DNA from: Henriciella litoralis
GTDB lineage: Bacteria; Pseudomonadota; Alphaproteobacteria; Caulobacterales; Hyphomonadaceae
Direction of reading: 5' to 3'
Length of the DNA stretch: 64,000 nt
Assembly: GCF_002088935.1 (NCBI RefSeq)
Contig: NZ_NCSS01000004.1
Coordinates: 62,001-126,000, forward strand
Under the pieces are notes generated by a model, which was given only the letters and a program-made list of their open reading frames with translations, did not search any database and was not told the origin of the DNA. Shown here piece by piece: positions 45,402 through 56,357 of this stretch; the first letter of the stretch is position 1; each line of letters starts with the position of its first letter. The translations under genes were made by a program, and so were the position numbers.

Positions 45402-46133
45402 TTAGCGCTCAGCGAGCTCAGGGCCAGAGGTCTCCTGCGGCTGAACCACATCTTTGTGCTGTCCGCTGGCGCGGACATAGAAGAACTCGACCGACGTAAT
45501 CTTCGCAGAATAGTCCCGGCGCACGCCCCCTGTCTCTGCGATCATCTCGTCATTTACGAGAAAAGCAGAGGTATAGGTATAGCCCCAGTCGGGGTCGGTC
45601 TCGAGAATGTAGGATCGGCTGAACTGGGTAATCTCTCCCCCGCCCGGCCCGGGCACAGGCGCTTCAAGCCGGTAGTCGAGGCGCAGGAACCGGCCAGTCG
45701 CCGGATCGAGCCACGCATTGGCTTTCACCTCGTCTGCCAGCCAGATGGTCAGGTCTGTGTTTGCAAGGTCAGGCACATGGCTGAAGGAGAGGCGCCAGAC
45801 GGCTCCCAAATCCTCCGCCTCGATCATTTGTCCCATTGCCGCACGAAGGCCATTCCGGAACAATCGACTGTCCGGCGAAGCTTCGTGTGACCAGACCGAT
45901 GCAGCCGCATCAAGAGCCACATCCTCGCCATCCCCGCCGATCAGACGCCAGCGGTCGCCGTCCGGCCAACGCGGGTCGAAGCTGAATGTGCGGTACGCGC
46001 TATCGCTGGAAAGCTCAACTGTGAAAGCGGCCCGGAACGTATACGGCACTTCACTTGCCTTGAGGGCATCGGAAACCGGCCCCGTCTCAGCGGAGATTTG
46101 AAGCGCTATCGCGATGATCGTTGCAAACAGCAA
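45402..46133 (-). CDS. Secreted/periplasmic protein of unknown function
   Basis: A 243-residue protein starting with a short hydrophobic signal (MLFATIIAIALQISAETGPV). The rest is beta-rich, with features of lipoprotein-carrier-like folds: YTFRAAFTVELSSDSAYRTF, RWRLIGGDGEDVALDA, DLTIWLADEVKANAWLDPAT, and RFLRLDYRLEAPVPGPGG. These resemble outer-membrane lipoprotein-handling or DUF-type periplasmic proteins in general shape, but I do not recognise a family. It lies 79 bases after the carboxylase gene on the same strand. Confidence 0.7.
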   Translation of the reverse strand: MLFATIIAIALQISAETGPVSDALKASEVPYTFRAAFTVELSSDSAYRTFSFDPRWPDGDRWRLIGGDGEDVALDAAASVWSHEASPDSRLFRNGLRAAMGQMIEAEDLGAVWRLSFSHVPDLANTDLTIWLADEVKANAWLDPATGRFLRLDYRLEAPVPGPGGGEITQFSRSYILETDPDWGYTYTSAFLVNDEMIAETGGVRRDYSAKITSVEFFYVRASGQHKDVVQPQETSGPELAER

Positions 46134-46212
46134 AGCGCCTCCTTCTGAAATGAGCGCGAGTTTGCCAGTGGCACCTACCCTGGCCTTCTACCTTCCCAAG
46201 ATGGGGTTGGCG

Positions 46213-48150
<1,938 letters not shown>

Positions 48151-49085
48151 GGTGTCCTTCCCGGCGCCGGTGGATCAGGGCCACCAGCACAAAACTTATG
48201 ATCATCAACAGATACCAAGAGCCGAATTTTGCAGCGGAAACAAGTTTCCAGCCTGCTTCTTGCCCCGGATAGGCCCATGCACGGGCCAAAGTTCCAATAT
48301 TTTCGGCGAACCAGATAAAAAGCGCAACGAGCCCAAATCCGATCACCAGCGGCATCGGCCGATACTCCCTGTCCGGCCTGAACCAGACGACACAGGGACC
48401 ATAGACCAGAAGCGTCGCCACAAACAGGGCGTTGCGAATGTCGATGATGTAGTGGTGCGCGAAGAAGTTCACATAGATCGCTGTGGCCAGAAGGGCCTGA
48501 AGCCAGAGCGGCGGAAACCGGTCAAACTTGAACTCGAAGATGCGCCAGACACGGGCGAGATAGCTGCCGACAGCGGCGTACATGAAGCCTGAGAAGAGCG
48601 GAACGCCTGCGATGCGCAGAAAGTTCTCTTCCGGATAGATCCAGCTGCCCGCAGACGTCTTGAAGATTTCCATGATTGTCCCGACCACATGGAAGGCGAG
48701 GATGACCCGCGCCTCCTCCCACGTTTCGAGACCGGTGAGCAGAAGAACGGCCTGTATCAGGACCGCCGCAATGACGAGGAAGTCATAACGGCCGAGCCAG
48801 GCGTTTTCCGGATAGTAGAGATGGGTCGCAAGGATCAGCGCGAGCAGAAGCCCGCCAAAGATACAGGCCCAGCCCTGCTTTATGCCAAAGCTGACAAACT
48901 CAAACAGGCCCGCCGTCACAGGCCCGCGGACGAAGCGCGTTCGAAACGCCTCGCGCCGCGCCGTCAACGCATCTCTGAAACCCTCAACCCTCGACATGCC
49001 GCCCATCTTGCAAGCGATGCTGGCGCAACCAAGGCGCGGGCAAGGCAATCATGCGCGCGCTCCGAGGCAGCAGCCCTGCCTGGTC

Positions 49086-49877
49086 CTATTCGGCCCAGTT
49101 CGGTTTGCGTTTTTCGAGAAAGGCGGACAGACCTTCGCGGCCTTCATCGCTGGCGCGGCGCGCGGCGATCCGCTTGGCGGTTTCATGGCTGAGCCCATGG
49201 TCAATCTCGGCGCCCGCAAGATCAAGGACGAGGCGCTTGGCGTCGGCGACTGCGCCCGGCGCAGCTTTGGAGGCGAGATCGGCAAGATACTCTTCCATCT
49301 CCAGAAGGCCCTCACTGCCCTCCACGACATACTGTACCAGGCCGATACGTTCCGCGAAGGCCGCGTCAAAGCTCTCAGCCGACACAAATAGCGCCTTGGC
49401 CCAGCGTGGCCCGATCGCGGAGATCACATAGGGGCTGATGGTGGCAGGCGTCAGGCCCAGGCGTACCTCGGAAAAGCGGAACTTGGCGTCCGTCATGGCC
49501 ACAGCGATGTCGCAAGCAGCAACAAGTCCGGCGCCGCCGCCCATGGCCGCGCCCTGCACCAGAGCAACCGTCATCTGCGGCAACTCGGACAGTTTGCGAA
49601 GCATCTCCGCGAGCTTGAAGGCGTCCTCTTCATTCTCATGGCGTGAATAGTCAGCGGCCGCTTTCATCCACTCCAGGTCTGCGCCAGCCGAGAAGCTCGG
49701 CCCGTTTCCGCGCAGGATGACCATGCGGATGGTGGTCTGCTCTTCCAGCGTCGTCAGTGCATCGGTCAGCTCATCGATCACAATGGCGTTGAACGCATTG
49801 TGCTTGTCCGGCCGGTTGAGCGTGATGACGGCAATGCCGCCGGGTGTCGCGTCGAGTGAAATGGTTTCGTAAGCCAT
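49086..49877 (-). CDS. liuC: Methylglutaconyl-CoA hydratase (enoyl-CoA hydratase family)
   Basis: A 263-residue crotonase. ATG 49877 is supported by AGGAGA upstream. It has NRPDKHNAFNAIVIDELTDA, the oxyanion-hole regions GNGPSFSAGADLEWMK and VQGAAMGGGAGLVAACDIAV, and KFRFSEVRLGLTPATISPYV. The last is characteristic of the leucine-pathway hydratase LiuC/AtuE rather than of fatty-acid EchA, whose sequence here is usually GxIPGxGGTQR. It hydrates 3-methylglutaconyl-CoA to HMG-CoA. It lies upstream of mccA on the same strand with DUF817 between them. Confidence 0.9.
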   Translation of the reverse strand: MAYETISLDATPGGIAVITLNRPDKHNAFNAIVIDELTDALTTLEEQTTIRMVILRGNGPSFSAGADLEWMKAAADYSRHENEEDAFKLAEMLRKLSELPQMTVALVQGAAMGGGAGLVAACDIAVAMTDAKFRFSEVRLGLTPATISPYVISAIGPRWAKALFVSAESFDAAFAERIGLVQYVVEGSEGLLEMEEYLADLASKAAPGAVADAKRLVLDLAGAEIDHGLSHETAKRIAARRASDEGREGLSAFLEKRKPNWAE

Positions 49878-49935
49878 GATAGGTCTCCTGATCCTGTGTT
49901 CGGGGCGTCGAGCCCCTGAAACATGCCTTTTGTCT

Positions 49936-50438
49936 TCAGCCTTCTCTATCGGCCTTTCGATAATGACTGTCACGTCGAAGCGCTGGTTTTTCCACCGTCC
50001 ACCAGAGCAAAGCACTCGCCAGCAATATGAGACTAAACGCGGCGACGAATGTAAGGGTTGCGCCAAACACCGGCAGCAGGCCCAGCATCAGCAGCGCCTG
50101 GATGATCGGGAAATGCGTGATGTAGACGCCGTAGCTGATGTCGCCGAAGCGCGCAGCATTGAGTTTCGGGCCGGGATGACGACCACCAGCGCATAGGCCG
50201 GATAAATACGGCGCGCCCGCTTTTCCGTGTAAAGCCCAAGGGACCGGGACCGCTCGAAAGAGCCGAAGACCAGAGCACCGGAAACGATGAAAAAGCCTTC
50301 GACGGCAAGCCCAGCCAATTCGCCCAGCACACGCTCGAGCGAACCTCCGGGCGCGTAGGCAGATAGCGCAACTGCGTGGAAAACGAATACCGTCGACGCG
50401 AAGACAAGACGCAGCAGATCAAACCGGTTCGATGTCAG
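49936..50438 (-). pseudogene. Acyltransferase-3 family gene, decayed
   Basis: Two in-register pieces of an OafA/YrhL-type acyltransferase are fused with a large part missing. The N-terminal piece reads TSNRFDLLRLVFASTVFVFH, then VEGFFIVSGALVFGSFERSR and YTEKRARRIYPAYALVVVIP. At about 50165-50178 it switches frame to the C-terminal piece (NAARFGDISYGVYITHFPII, then LLWWTVEKPALRR, stop at 49936). Some 150-200 residues of membrane domain are gone. In addition the expected ATG is CTG at 50438, although a good GGGAGAA RBS still precedes it. It cannot make a working enzyme. Confidence 0.8.
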
Positions 50439-50497
50439 CGCTCTTCTCCCTCAGCTCGCCTGGCGGCTCTGCGTGGTATGGGTTCTGATATCGAGCA

Positions 50498-50528
50498 AGC
50501 AAAAGGGCCTGCCGAAGCAGGCCCTTTC
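50498..50528 (-). terminator. Terminator of the EF-hand gene
   Basis: Read on the minus strand: AAAGGGCCTGC-TTCG-GCAGGCCCTTTT, an eleven-pair perfect stem with a stable TTCG tetraloop and short T run, 24 bases after the EF-hand gene stop. Confidence 0.88.
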
Positions 50529-50551
50529 CTGGATAACTGGACGGGTCGACC

Positions 50552-50869
50552 TTAATAGGTCGTGTCAGACATTCCGTCTTCCATATCGGACTCCATGTCA
50601 GACGTGTCGTCTTTCCACTCTTCCATGGCCGTTTCCATTTCGACCTCAGAGATCTCACCATCCATATTGGTGTCGATCAGGGCGAACTTCTCTGCGGCTT
50701 CTTCGGCCGTCTTGTCACCATCTGCGGTCTTGTAAGCTACAAACTCGGCCTCCGAGATTGCTCCGCTCGCGTCGGTATCGATGTCACTGAAGGATGGCAT
50801 CTCTCCAGCGGATGCTGAGAATGCAGCGGCTGCTGCGGCACCGGCGGCGATAATTGCAAAGCGTTTCAT
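50552..50869 (-). CDS. Secreted EF-hand calcium-binding protein
   Basis: A 105-residue protein from ATG 50869, with GGAGAAG upstream and an Ala-rich signal peptide (MKRFAIIAAGAAAAAAFSAS). There are two EF-hand loops. Loop one at residues 31-42 has D31, D33, S35, G36, I38, E42; loop two at 66-77 has D66, N68, D70, G71, I73, E77. Both have all main calcium ligands. The C-terminal tail (DDTSDMESDMEDGMSDTTY) is an acidic Asp/Met/Ser run. The role is probably calcium buffering or sensing in the periplasm; no partner is visible. It ends in its own terminator. Confidence 0.88.
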   Translation of the reverse strand: MKRFAIIAAGAAAAAAFSASAGEMPSFSDIDTDASGAISEAEFVAYKTADGDKTAEEAAEKFALIDTNMDGEISEVEMETAMEEWKDDTSDMESDMEDGMSDTTY

Positions 50870-51034
50870 TGGTCTTCTCCATTTTACGAGCGCCAAGTTC
50901 TGTGGCGCATGGAGGAGACGCCTGGCGGCGCAAAAGGAGCCATTACCGTTTGGTCAGGCGAAGGGAACGCACCGTTTTGCGGTAGTTTTACTCAATATTT
51001 TCTGGCCTCTAACAAGAGCATTAAATGTCTATCA

Positions 51035-51778
51035 TCATTCCGATAGACAAGGCTTTGGCATGGTGCCGGTCCAGCATCCGCTATTGTCGCGGCCATACGA
51101 CATCCCTTTCGGCACACGGAAGCTGGCAACGTCAGCGCCATCGACCTTGTATTGTGCATAGTAAATCGCATCGCCATCGGTTGAGTAATTTCCACCGATC
51201 AGCCTGAAACGATCTGGATTGGTGACAGGCATAAGAAATGAAGCGTACCAAATGCCAGTTCTGTCACGGCCATAATCGGGGTCTTGGTCGAGAGGCACAA
51301 AGGTACCCGCATCTGCCCCATCAATCACGTATTTCCAGCTAAATACGTGTTCGGCATCTTTCCCATATGATCCTGCAAGCGGCTGGAATGTTCCGGCATC
51401 TGCGTCTTGGACCCTCTCGCAGCCGGTCCACACATTCGTCGCATCGACCGCATAGTCTCGCTCGCCGCCTTCAACACGGGGCAAAACGTGGAAGCTGGAT
51501 GCATCGGCCGCGTCCAGGATACGCCCCTCGCAGAAGACATGCTCGCCATCCTCGCCATATCTCGCATCATCCAGAATGTTGAAGGTTTCAGCATTTGCAT
51601 CGACAGCGCGTTCTGCGCGACTAGGTGGCCCGCCCATGGAGGACCAGCTGATCCAGACAACGCGCCCTTCCTGCACAGAGTAATGATCGCCTTCGACAAG
51701 CGAGTTCACGGTTTCGAAGACGCCGCAGCCTGCTGAGGTCAGCAGGGTAATTATCAAAAGACCTGCCAACCTTTTCAT
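51035..51778 (-). CDS. DKNYY-family lipoprotein
   Basis: A 247-residue protein with a lipoprotein signal (MKRLAGLLIITLLTSAGC, lipid-modified C18). Six or so short repeats of the DKNYY type follow, in which a strand ends in VFCEG, VFSWKYVI or IYYAQYKVDGAD and is followed by DAGTFxPL (DAADASSFHVLPRVEG, DGADAGTFVPLDQDPDYGRD). DKNYY proteins are surface or periplasmic beta-repeat proteins without known function. It starts 7 bases after the MccB stop and is likely cotranscribed with it, though a metabolic link is not evident. Confidence 0.85.
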   Translation of the reverse strand: MKRLAGLLIITLLTSAGCGVFETVNSLVEGDHYSVQEGRVVWISWSSMGGPPSRAERAVDANAETFNILDDARYGEDGEHVFCEGRILDAADASSFHVLPRVEGGERDYAVDATNVWTGCERVQDADAGTFQPLAGSYGKDAEHVFSWKYVIDGADAGTFVPLDQDPDYGRDRTGIWYASFLMPVTNPDRFRLIGGNYSTDGDAIYYAQYKVDGADVASFRVPKGMSYGRDNSGCWTGTMPKPCLSE

Positions 51779-51785
51779 GGTTTAT

Positions 51786-53393
51786 CTACATCCGGAAGAG
51801 GCCGAAGCCGCGTTCGCCCAGCGGCGCATTCAGGCTTGCGGACAAGGCAAGACCGAGAACACGGCGGGTATCGGCCGGATCGATGATGCCATCGTCCCAG
51901 AGACGCGCTGTCGAGAAATACGGGCTGCCCTCGCGCTCATAGAGATCACGGATCGGCGCTTTGAAGTCTTCTTCAGCGTCGGCGCTCCAGTCTTCGCCGC
52001 GCCGTTCCATGCCGTCACGTTTGACGGTTGCGAGCACGGAGGCAGCCTGCTCGCCGCCCATCACGGAGATGCGCGAGTTTGGCCACATGAAGAGGAAGCG
52101 CGGGCTGTAGGCGCGTCCGCACATGCCGTAATTACCTGCCCCGAAACTGCCGCCGGTTACAACGGTGAGCTTTGGCACAGACGCTGTCGCGACCGCCGTC
52201 ACCATCTTGGCGCCATCCTTGGCGATGCCGCCGGCTTCATATTTGGAGCCAACCATGAAGCCAGTGATGTTCTGCAGGAAGATCAGCGGCGTGCGGCGCT
52301 GGTCGGCAAGCTCAATGAAGTGGGCCGCCTTCTGCGCGCTTTCAGAAAACAGGATGCCATTATTGGCAAGAATCGCGACCGGCATGCCGTAGATGCGGGC
52401 AAAGCCACAAACCAGCGTCTCACCGTAGAGCTGTTTGAACTCATGGAATTCAGAGCCATCAACCGTCCGTGCAATCACCTCGCGGGCGTCATAGGGCTCA
52501 CGCACATCGCGTGGGACAAGGCCATGCAGCTCCTGCGGATTGTAGAGCGGCTCCTCGACATCCGTCAGGCCAACGGTGGCCGGCTTGGGCTGATGCAGGC
52601 TGCGGATGATGGAGCGGACGATGGCGAGCGCGTGATCATCGCTCGCGGCGTAATGGTCTGCCACGCCGGATTGGCGCGCGTGAACGTCCGCGCCGCCAAG
52701 GTCTTCTGCTGAAATCTCTTCGCCCGTGGCCGCTTTCACAAGCGGCGGGCCGCCGAGAAAGATGGTGCCCTGTTTGCGGACGATGATCGTCTCGTCCGAC
52801 ATCGCCGGAACATAGGCCCCGCCAGCGGTACACGAGCCCATGACGGAGGCGATTTGCGGGATGCCCATCGCGCTCATCTGCGCCTGATTGTAGAAGATGC
52901 GGCCAAAATGCTCGCGGTCCGGGAAGACTTCCGACTGATGCGGCAGGTTCGCGCCGCCGCTGTCGACAAGGTAGATGCACGGCAGATGGTTCTGCATCGC
53001 GATTTCCTGCGCGCGCAGATGCTTCTTCACCGTCATCGGGAAATAGGCCCCGCCCTTCACTGTCGCATCATTGCAGACGATCATGCATTCGCGGCCTTCG
53101 ACGCTGCCAACGCCTGTGATGAGGCCCGCGCCGGGCGCTTCGTCATCATACATGCCATTGGCGGCCAGCGCGCCGATCTCAAGAAACGGCGTGCCCGGGT
53201 CGAGCAATCGCTCTACGCGCTCGCGCGGAAGCAGCTTGCCACGCTCTGTGTGGCGCGCCCGCGCGCGCTCCGAGCCACCAGCAGCAGCTGTCGCCGTTTT
53301 CGCCTTCAACTCATCGAGCAAGGCTTCCATCGCCTGCCGGTTGGCGGAAAATTTTGCGCCGGATGTATCAAGTGTAGATTTAAGAACGGGCAT
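51786..53393 (-). CDS. liuB: Methylcrotonyl-CoA carboxylase, carboxyltransferase beta subunit
   Basis: A 535-residue carboxyltransferase. It starts at ATG 53393 with GAGGG upstream; a longer frame begins 30 bases earlier. Family motifs include [34 protein letters not shown] [20 protein letters not shown], and [40 protein letters not shown] is the MccB-type acyl-CoA binding region. It transfers the carboxyl group from biotin on LiuD to 3-methylcrotonyl-CoA. It begins the minus-strand leucine-degradation run, which is interrupted downstream by the lipoprotein, EF-hand and pseudogene. Confidence 0.93.
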   Translation of the reverse strand: MPVLKSTLDTSGAKFSANRQAMEALLDELKAKTATAAAGGSERARARHTERGKLLPRERVERLLDPGTPFLEIGALAANGMYDDEAPGAGLITGVGSVEGRECMIVCNDATVKGGAYFPMTVKKHLRAQEIAMQNHLPCIYLVDSGGANLPHQSEVFPDREHFGRIFYNQAQMSAMGIPQIASVMGSCTAGGAYVPAMSDETIIVRKQGTIFLGGPPLVKAATGEEISAEDLGGADVHARQSGVADHYAASDDHALAIVRSIIRSLHQPKPATVGLTDVEEPLYNPQELHGLVPRDVREPYDAREVIARTVDGSEFHEFKQLYGETLVCGFARIYGMPVAILANNGILFSESAQKAAHFIELADQRRTPLIFLQNITGFMVGSKYEAGGIAKDGAKMVTAVATASVPKLTVVTGGSFGAGNYGMCGRAYSPRFLFMWPNSRISVMGGEQAASVLATVKRDGMERRGEDWSADAEEDFKAPIRDLYEREGSPYFSTARLWDDGIIDPADTRRVLGLALSASLNAPLGERGFGLFRM

Positions 53394-53546
53394 GTGCCCT
53401 CCCTCGGAAAGTTTCTTCCACACCTATCGCTGTGCGCGGAGAATGTCATCCCGGGCGGACACCAGGGCGGACTCGCAATAATGTAGAAAGGCGCGTGCCG
53501 TATAATTAACTTTCAACACAGGTCAGGACATCACACATTGGCTGGC

Positions 53547-55367
53547 ATGAGCCTCGACATCGCTCCGACAATGAAGTCTATCCCTTTTCTTGGGGATGTC
53601 CCGAAACGCGCGCTGAAGGCGGCGGGCCGGGAAGCCAAATGGTTTGCGCTGCCAGCCGGGTGGGAATTGTTCAAGGCGGGCGACCTGTCGGAGTCGATCT
53701 ACTTTGTCTTGTCAGGCTCTCTCGGCGCCTTTCGCACGATGCCGGACGGGCGCTCTGACTTTATCGGCCATATACGCGCAGGCGAGCCGGTCGGAGAAAT
53801 GGCCCTGTTCGAAGGCTCGGCAGACGAGAATGGCGACGGGCTAGCCGATAACAAGCCTCATACAAGTTCGGTCTACGCCCTGCGCGACGCCGAGATTCTG
53901 GAAATTTCCCGCAAGGGCTTTGACCGCATCATCAAGGCCGATCCGGATATCCTGACGCAGATGATCCGGTTGATGCTGACGCGCCTACGTGAGGGCCGAA
54001 AGCCCAACCGGCGCAATGCGCCAAAAGTGTTTGCGCTGGTCGCGACGTCGCCGACCATCGACCTGATCTTGCGGGCGCGCGCGCTGAAAGCTTCACTCGA
54101 CCGCTTCAATCTGAAATGCCGGATCATTGATGAGACAGAGGGCCGCGATCAGCCAACCGGCTTCTTCGATGAGCTGGAAGCCAATAATGACATCGTAATG
54201 CTGGTGACATCGGTCGGCGATTCCTCCTGGTTCCGCCTGTCGACCCGCCAGGCCGACCGGATCTGGGTCATCGGCCGCGCCGATGCCCGCCCGTCCCGGC
54301 CCCTCATGCCGACGCACGATTCTCCAGCGCGGGCCTTGAAGCTGGTCGACGTTGTCCTGCTGCATCATGGGTCTGAGCGCCGCGCATCAAAGCCTGTCGA
54401 CTGGCAGGATGCCGCCGATGCCGCGCGCATCTTTCACTGGGAAGGCATGCACGGGGAGACCTGCGAGCGGCTGGCCCGGGTCATGGCAGGCCGGTCCACC
54501 GGCCTCATCCTTTCGGGCGGCGGTGCGCGGGCCTATGCCCATATCGGCGTTGTGCGCGCGATGCGAGAAGCGAAGATCCCGATCGACTTTGTTGGAGGCG
54601 CCTCCATGGGCGCGGTTGTCGCCGGTTGTGTCGCGATGGGGTGGGACGACGATGAAATCGACCGTCGCATCCGAAAGGCTTTCGTCGATACGAATCCGCT
54701 CGGCGACTACAATCTGCCGGTTGTCGCAATGGTCCGCGGAAAGCGCGTCAATAATCGGCTGAAAGAGCACTTTGGCGAGGCCGAAATCGGCGACCTCAGA
54801 ATACCTTTCTTTGCCGTTTCGGCGAATTTGTCCGACGGCACCTACCGCGTGCATCGACGCGGCCTTTTGCGACAGGCCCTGCGCGCGACAATCTCGCTGC
54901 CCGGCATCCTGCCGCCGGTTGTGCATGAAGGTGAAGTGCTGGTTGATGGCGCGGTTCTCAACAATTTCCCGACCGATGTGATGCGCGAGCTTCATCGCGG
55001 TCTCGTCATCGGTTCAGACGTATCGCGCGCACCTGAGGGGCTGAAAGCCGAAGACTTCGTCAATCCACCCGGCTTTTTCCAATGGGTCTGGCAACACGGC
55101 TTTTCGGCCGCCCCGCCTATTGCTGGCCTGCTGATGCGATCGGCTACCCTGAATATTGACACCACAGCTGGCCGCGAACATGTCGACATGCTGGTGCTGC
55201 CGGAATTGCGCGACATCGAACTTCGCGACTGGAAAGCCTATGACGAGACTGTCCAGGCCGGCTATGACGCCGCCCGGAAAGCCATCGCCCAAGGATCGTT
55301 GCACGAGTTCTGCTTCGGGCCCGGCAAGGATACCGGCCATAGCAGGGTCGACCTTCAAAAGGTCTAG
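53547..55367 (+). CDS. Cyclic-nucleotide-binding-domain patatin-like phospholipase (NTE-like)
   Basis: A 606-residue protein. Residues ~15-140 form a cNMP-binding fold (LPAGWELFKAGDLSESIYFV, then SGSLGAFRTMPDGRSDFIGH and GEPVGEMALFEG). A linker domain leads to the patatin domain with the oxyanion motif SGGGARAYAHIG, nucleophile S353 in GGASMGA, and the dyad partner D467 in LVDGAVLNN. The architecture matches neuropathy-target-esterase/RssA-type lysophospholipases. The nucleotide cassette is odd: between GEMALFEG and HTSSVYAL lies a D93-x-N95-x-D97-G98-x2-D101 loop (DENGDGLAD). That loop looks like a calcium-binding segment, and the usual Arg that binds the phosphate is absent. Start ATG 53547; a TTG nine bases earlier is less likely. 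Divergent from mccB. Confidence 0.9.
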   Translation: MSLDIAPTMKSIPFLGDVPKRALKAAGREAKWFALPAGWELFKAGDLSESIYFVLSGSLGAFRTMPDGRSDFIGHIRAGEPVGEMALFEGSADENGDGLADNKPHTSSVYALRDAEILEISRKGFDRIIKADPDILTQMIRLMLTRLREGRKPNRRNAPKVFALVATSPTIDLILRARALKASLDRFNLKCRIIDETEGRDQPTGFFDELEANNDIVMLVTSVGDSSWFRLSTRQADRIWVIGRADARPSRPLMPTHDSPARALKLVDVVLLHHGSERRASKPVDWQDAADAARIFHWEGMHGETCERLARVMAGRSTGLILSGGGARAYAHIGVVRAMREAKIPIDFVGGASMGAVVAGCVAMGWDDDEIDRRIRKAFVDTNPLGDYNLPVVAMVRGKRVNNRLKEHFGEAEIGDLRIPFFAVSANLSDGTYRVHRRGLLRQALRATISLPGILPPVVHEGEVLVDGAVLNNFPTDVMRELHRGLVIGSDVSRAPEGLKAEDFVNPPGFFQWVWQHGFSAAPPIAGLLMRSATLNIDTTAGREHVDMLVLPELRDIELRDWKAYDETVQAGYDAARKAIAQGSLHEFCFGPGKDTGHSRVDLQKV

Positions 55368-55411
55368 CGATCTTCGGAAACCGTGAAGCCGTCCGCCGCC
55401 GCACGTCCAGC

Positions 55412-56245
55412 CTATGCAGCTTTGTCCCACTCCGGCGCCCAGCTCGGATCAATCAGCCGCATCTGCTGAGATTTCAGCGCATTGATCTGCCCCATCTCTT
55501 CCGGCGTCAGCGCAAAGTCATGAATGTCGTTATTCTGTCTGAGATGCTCGGGCGAAGATGACCTTGGAATGGTGATCACACCGGGCTGTTGCGCGAACCA
55601 TCTAACAGTCACCTGAGCGGGTGATTTGCCATATTTCTCACCGATAGATTTCAGCGTGGCATTATCGAACACCTTGCCCTGCGCCAGTGGCGAATAGGCC
55701 GTGACGGACGTGCCGAGCGCGTGTGCGGCTTCCAGCACAGGCGTCTGGTCGATGAAGGGATGGTATTCCACCTGATTGGTCAGGATTGGGGCCTTGGACA
55801 GCTTCACCGCTTCGCCAAGCTGCGCGGTCGTGAAGTTCGAGACACCGATATTCTTCGTAAGGCCACTTGAGTGCACGTCGTTCAAGGCGCCCATCGTCTC
55901 ATCGAGCGGCACATCCTTGTTTGGCCAGTGCAGCAGAACGAGATCAAGCTGGTCCATCCCAAGACGGTCCAGGCTTTTCTCGACCGATTTCTGCAAGTCG
56001 CCATCTGCGAATTCGGACATCCAGACCTTCGTCGTGACCCAGAGGTCCTCGCGCGGCAGCTGGGCATCCGCGATGCCGCGGCCAACATGTTTCTCGTTCT
56101 CATAGGCTTGCGCGGTATCAATCATCCGGTAGCCTGCCTCAATCGCCTTCGAGACGCATTCCTGCGCGGTCTCGTCCTTGAGTTTCCAGGTGCCAAATCC
56201 GATGGTGGGTATCTCAGTGCCGAAGTGTTGGGTCGTCAGCGTCAT
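55412..56245 (-). CDS. Aldo/keto reductase
   Basis: A 277-residue AKR starting at ATG 56245 (AGGAGA upstream). The catalytic tetrad is D43, Y48, K73, H106 (MIDTAQAYENE, VTTKVW, LLHWP). Cofactor regions are NIGVSNFTTAQLGEAVKLSK and GVITIPRSSSPEHLRQNNDI. The pattern matches the 2,5-diketo-D-gluconate reductase/AKR5 group of NADPH-dependent small-carbonyl reductases. The physiological substrate is unclear. It is divergent from the APC permease with a 112-base gap between the starts, and convergent with the patatin gene. Confidence 0.92.
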   Translation of the reverse strand: MTLTTQHFGTEIPTIGFGTWKLKDETAQECVSKAIEAGYRMIDTAQAYENEKHVGRGIADAQLPREDLWVTTKVWMSEFADGDLQKSVEKSLDRLGMDQLDLVLLHWPNKDVPLDETMGALNDVHSSGLTKNIGVSNFTTAQLGEAVKLSKAPILTNQVEYHPFIDQTPVLEAAHALGTSVTAYSPLAQGKVFDNATLKSIGEKYGKSPAQVTVRWFAQQPGVITIPRSSSPEHLRQNNDIHDFALTPEEMGQINALKSQQMRLIDPSWAPEWDKAA

Positions 56246-56357
56246 GCGTATCTCCTGTCGTCTTTTTTTCAATCTTCTCAAAAGGAACGGAAGGCCTTGC
56301 AGACAAGTTCCAGTATCGCGCTGTGCAACGCAGTGAGCGCATTTGAGTGGAGACGTG

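Noticed and set aside
50419..50661. 80-codon frame overlapping the EF-hand gene
   Set aside because: Same strand but another frame; no start signal, basic low-complexity product, and the EF-hand frame has a signal peptide and two perfect calcium loops.
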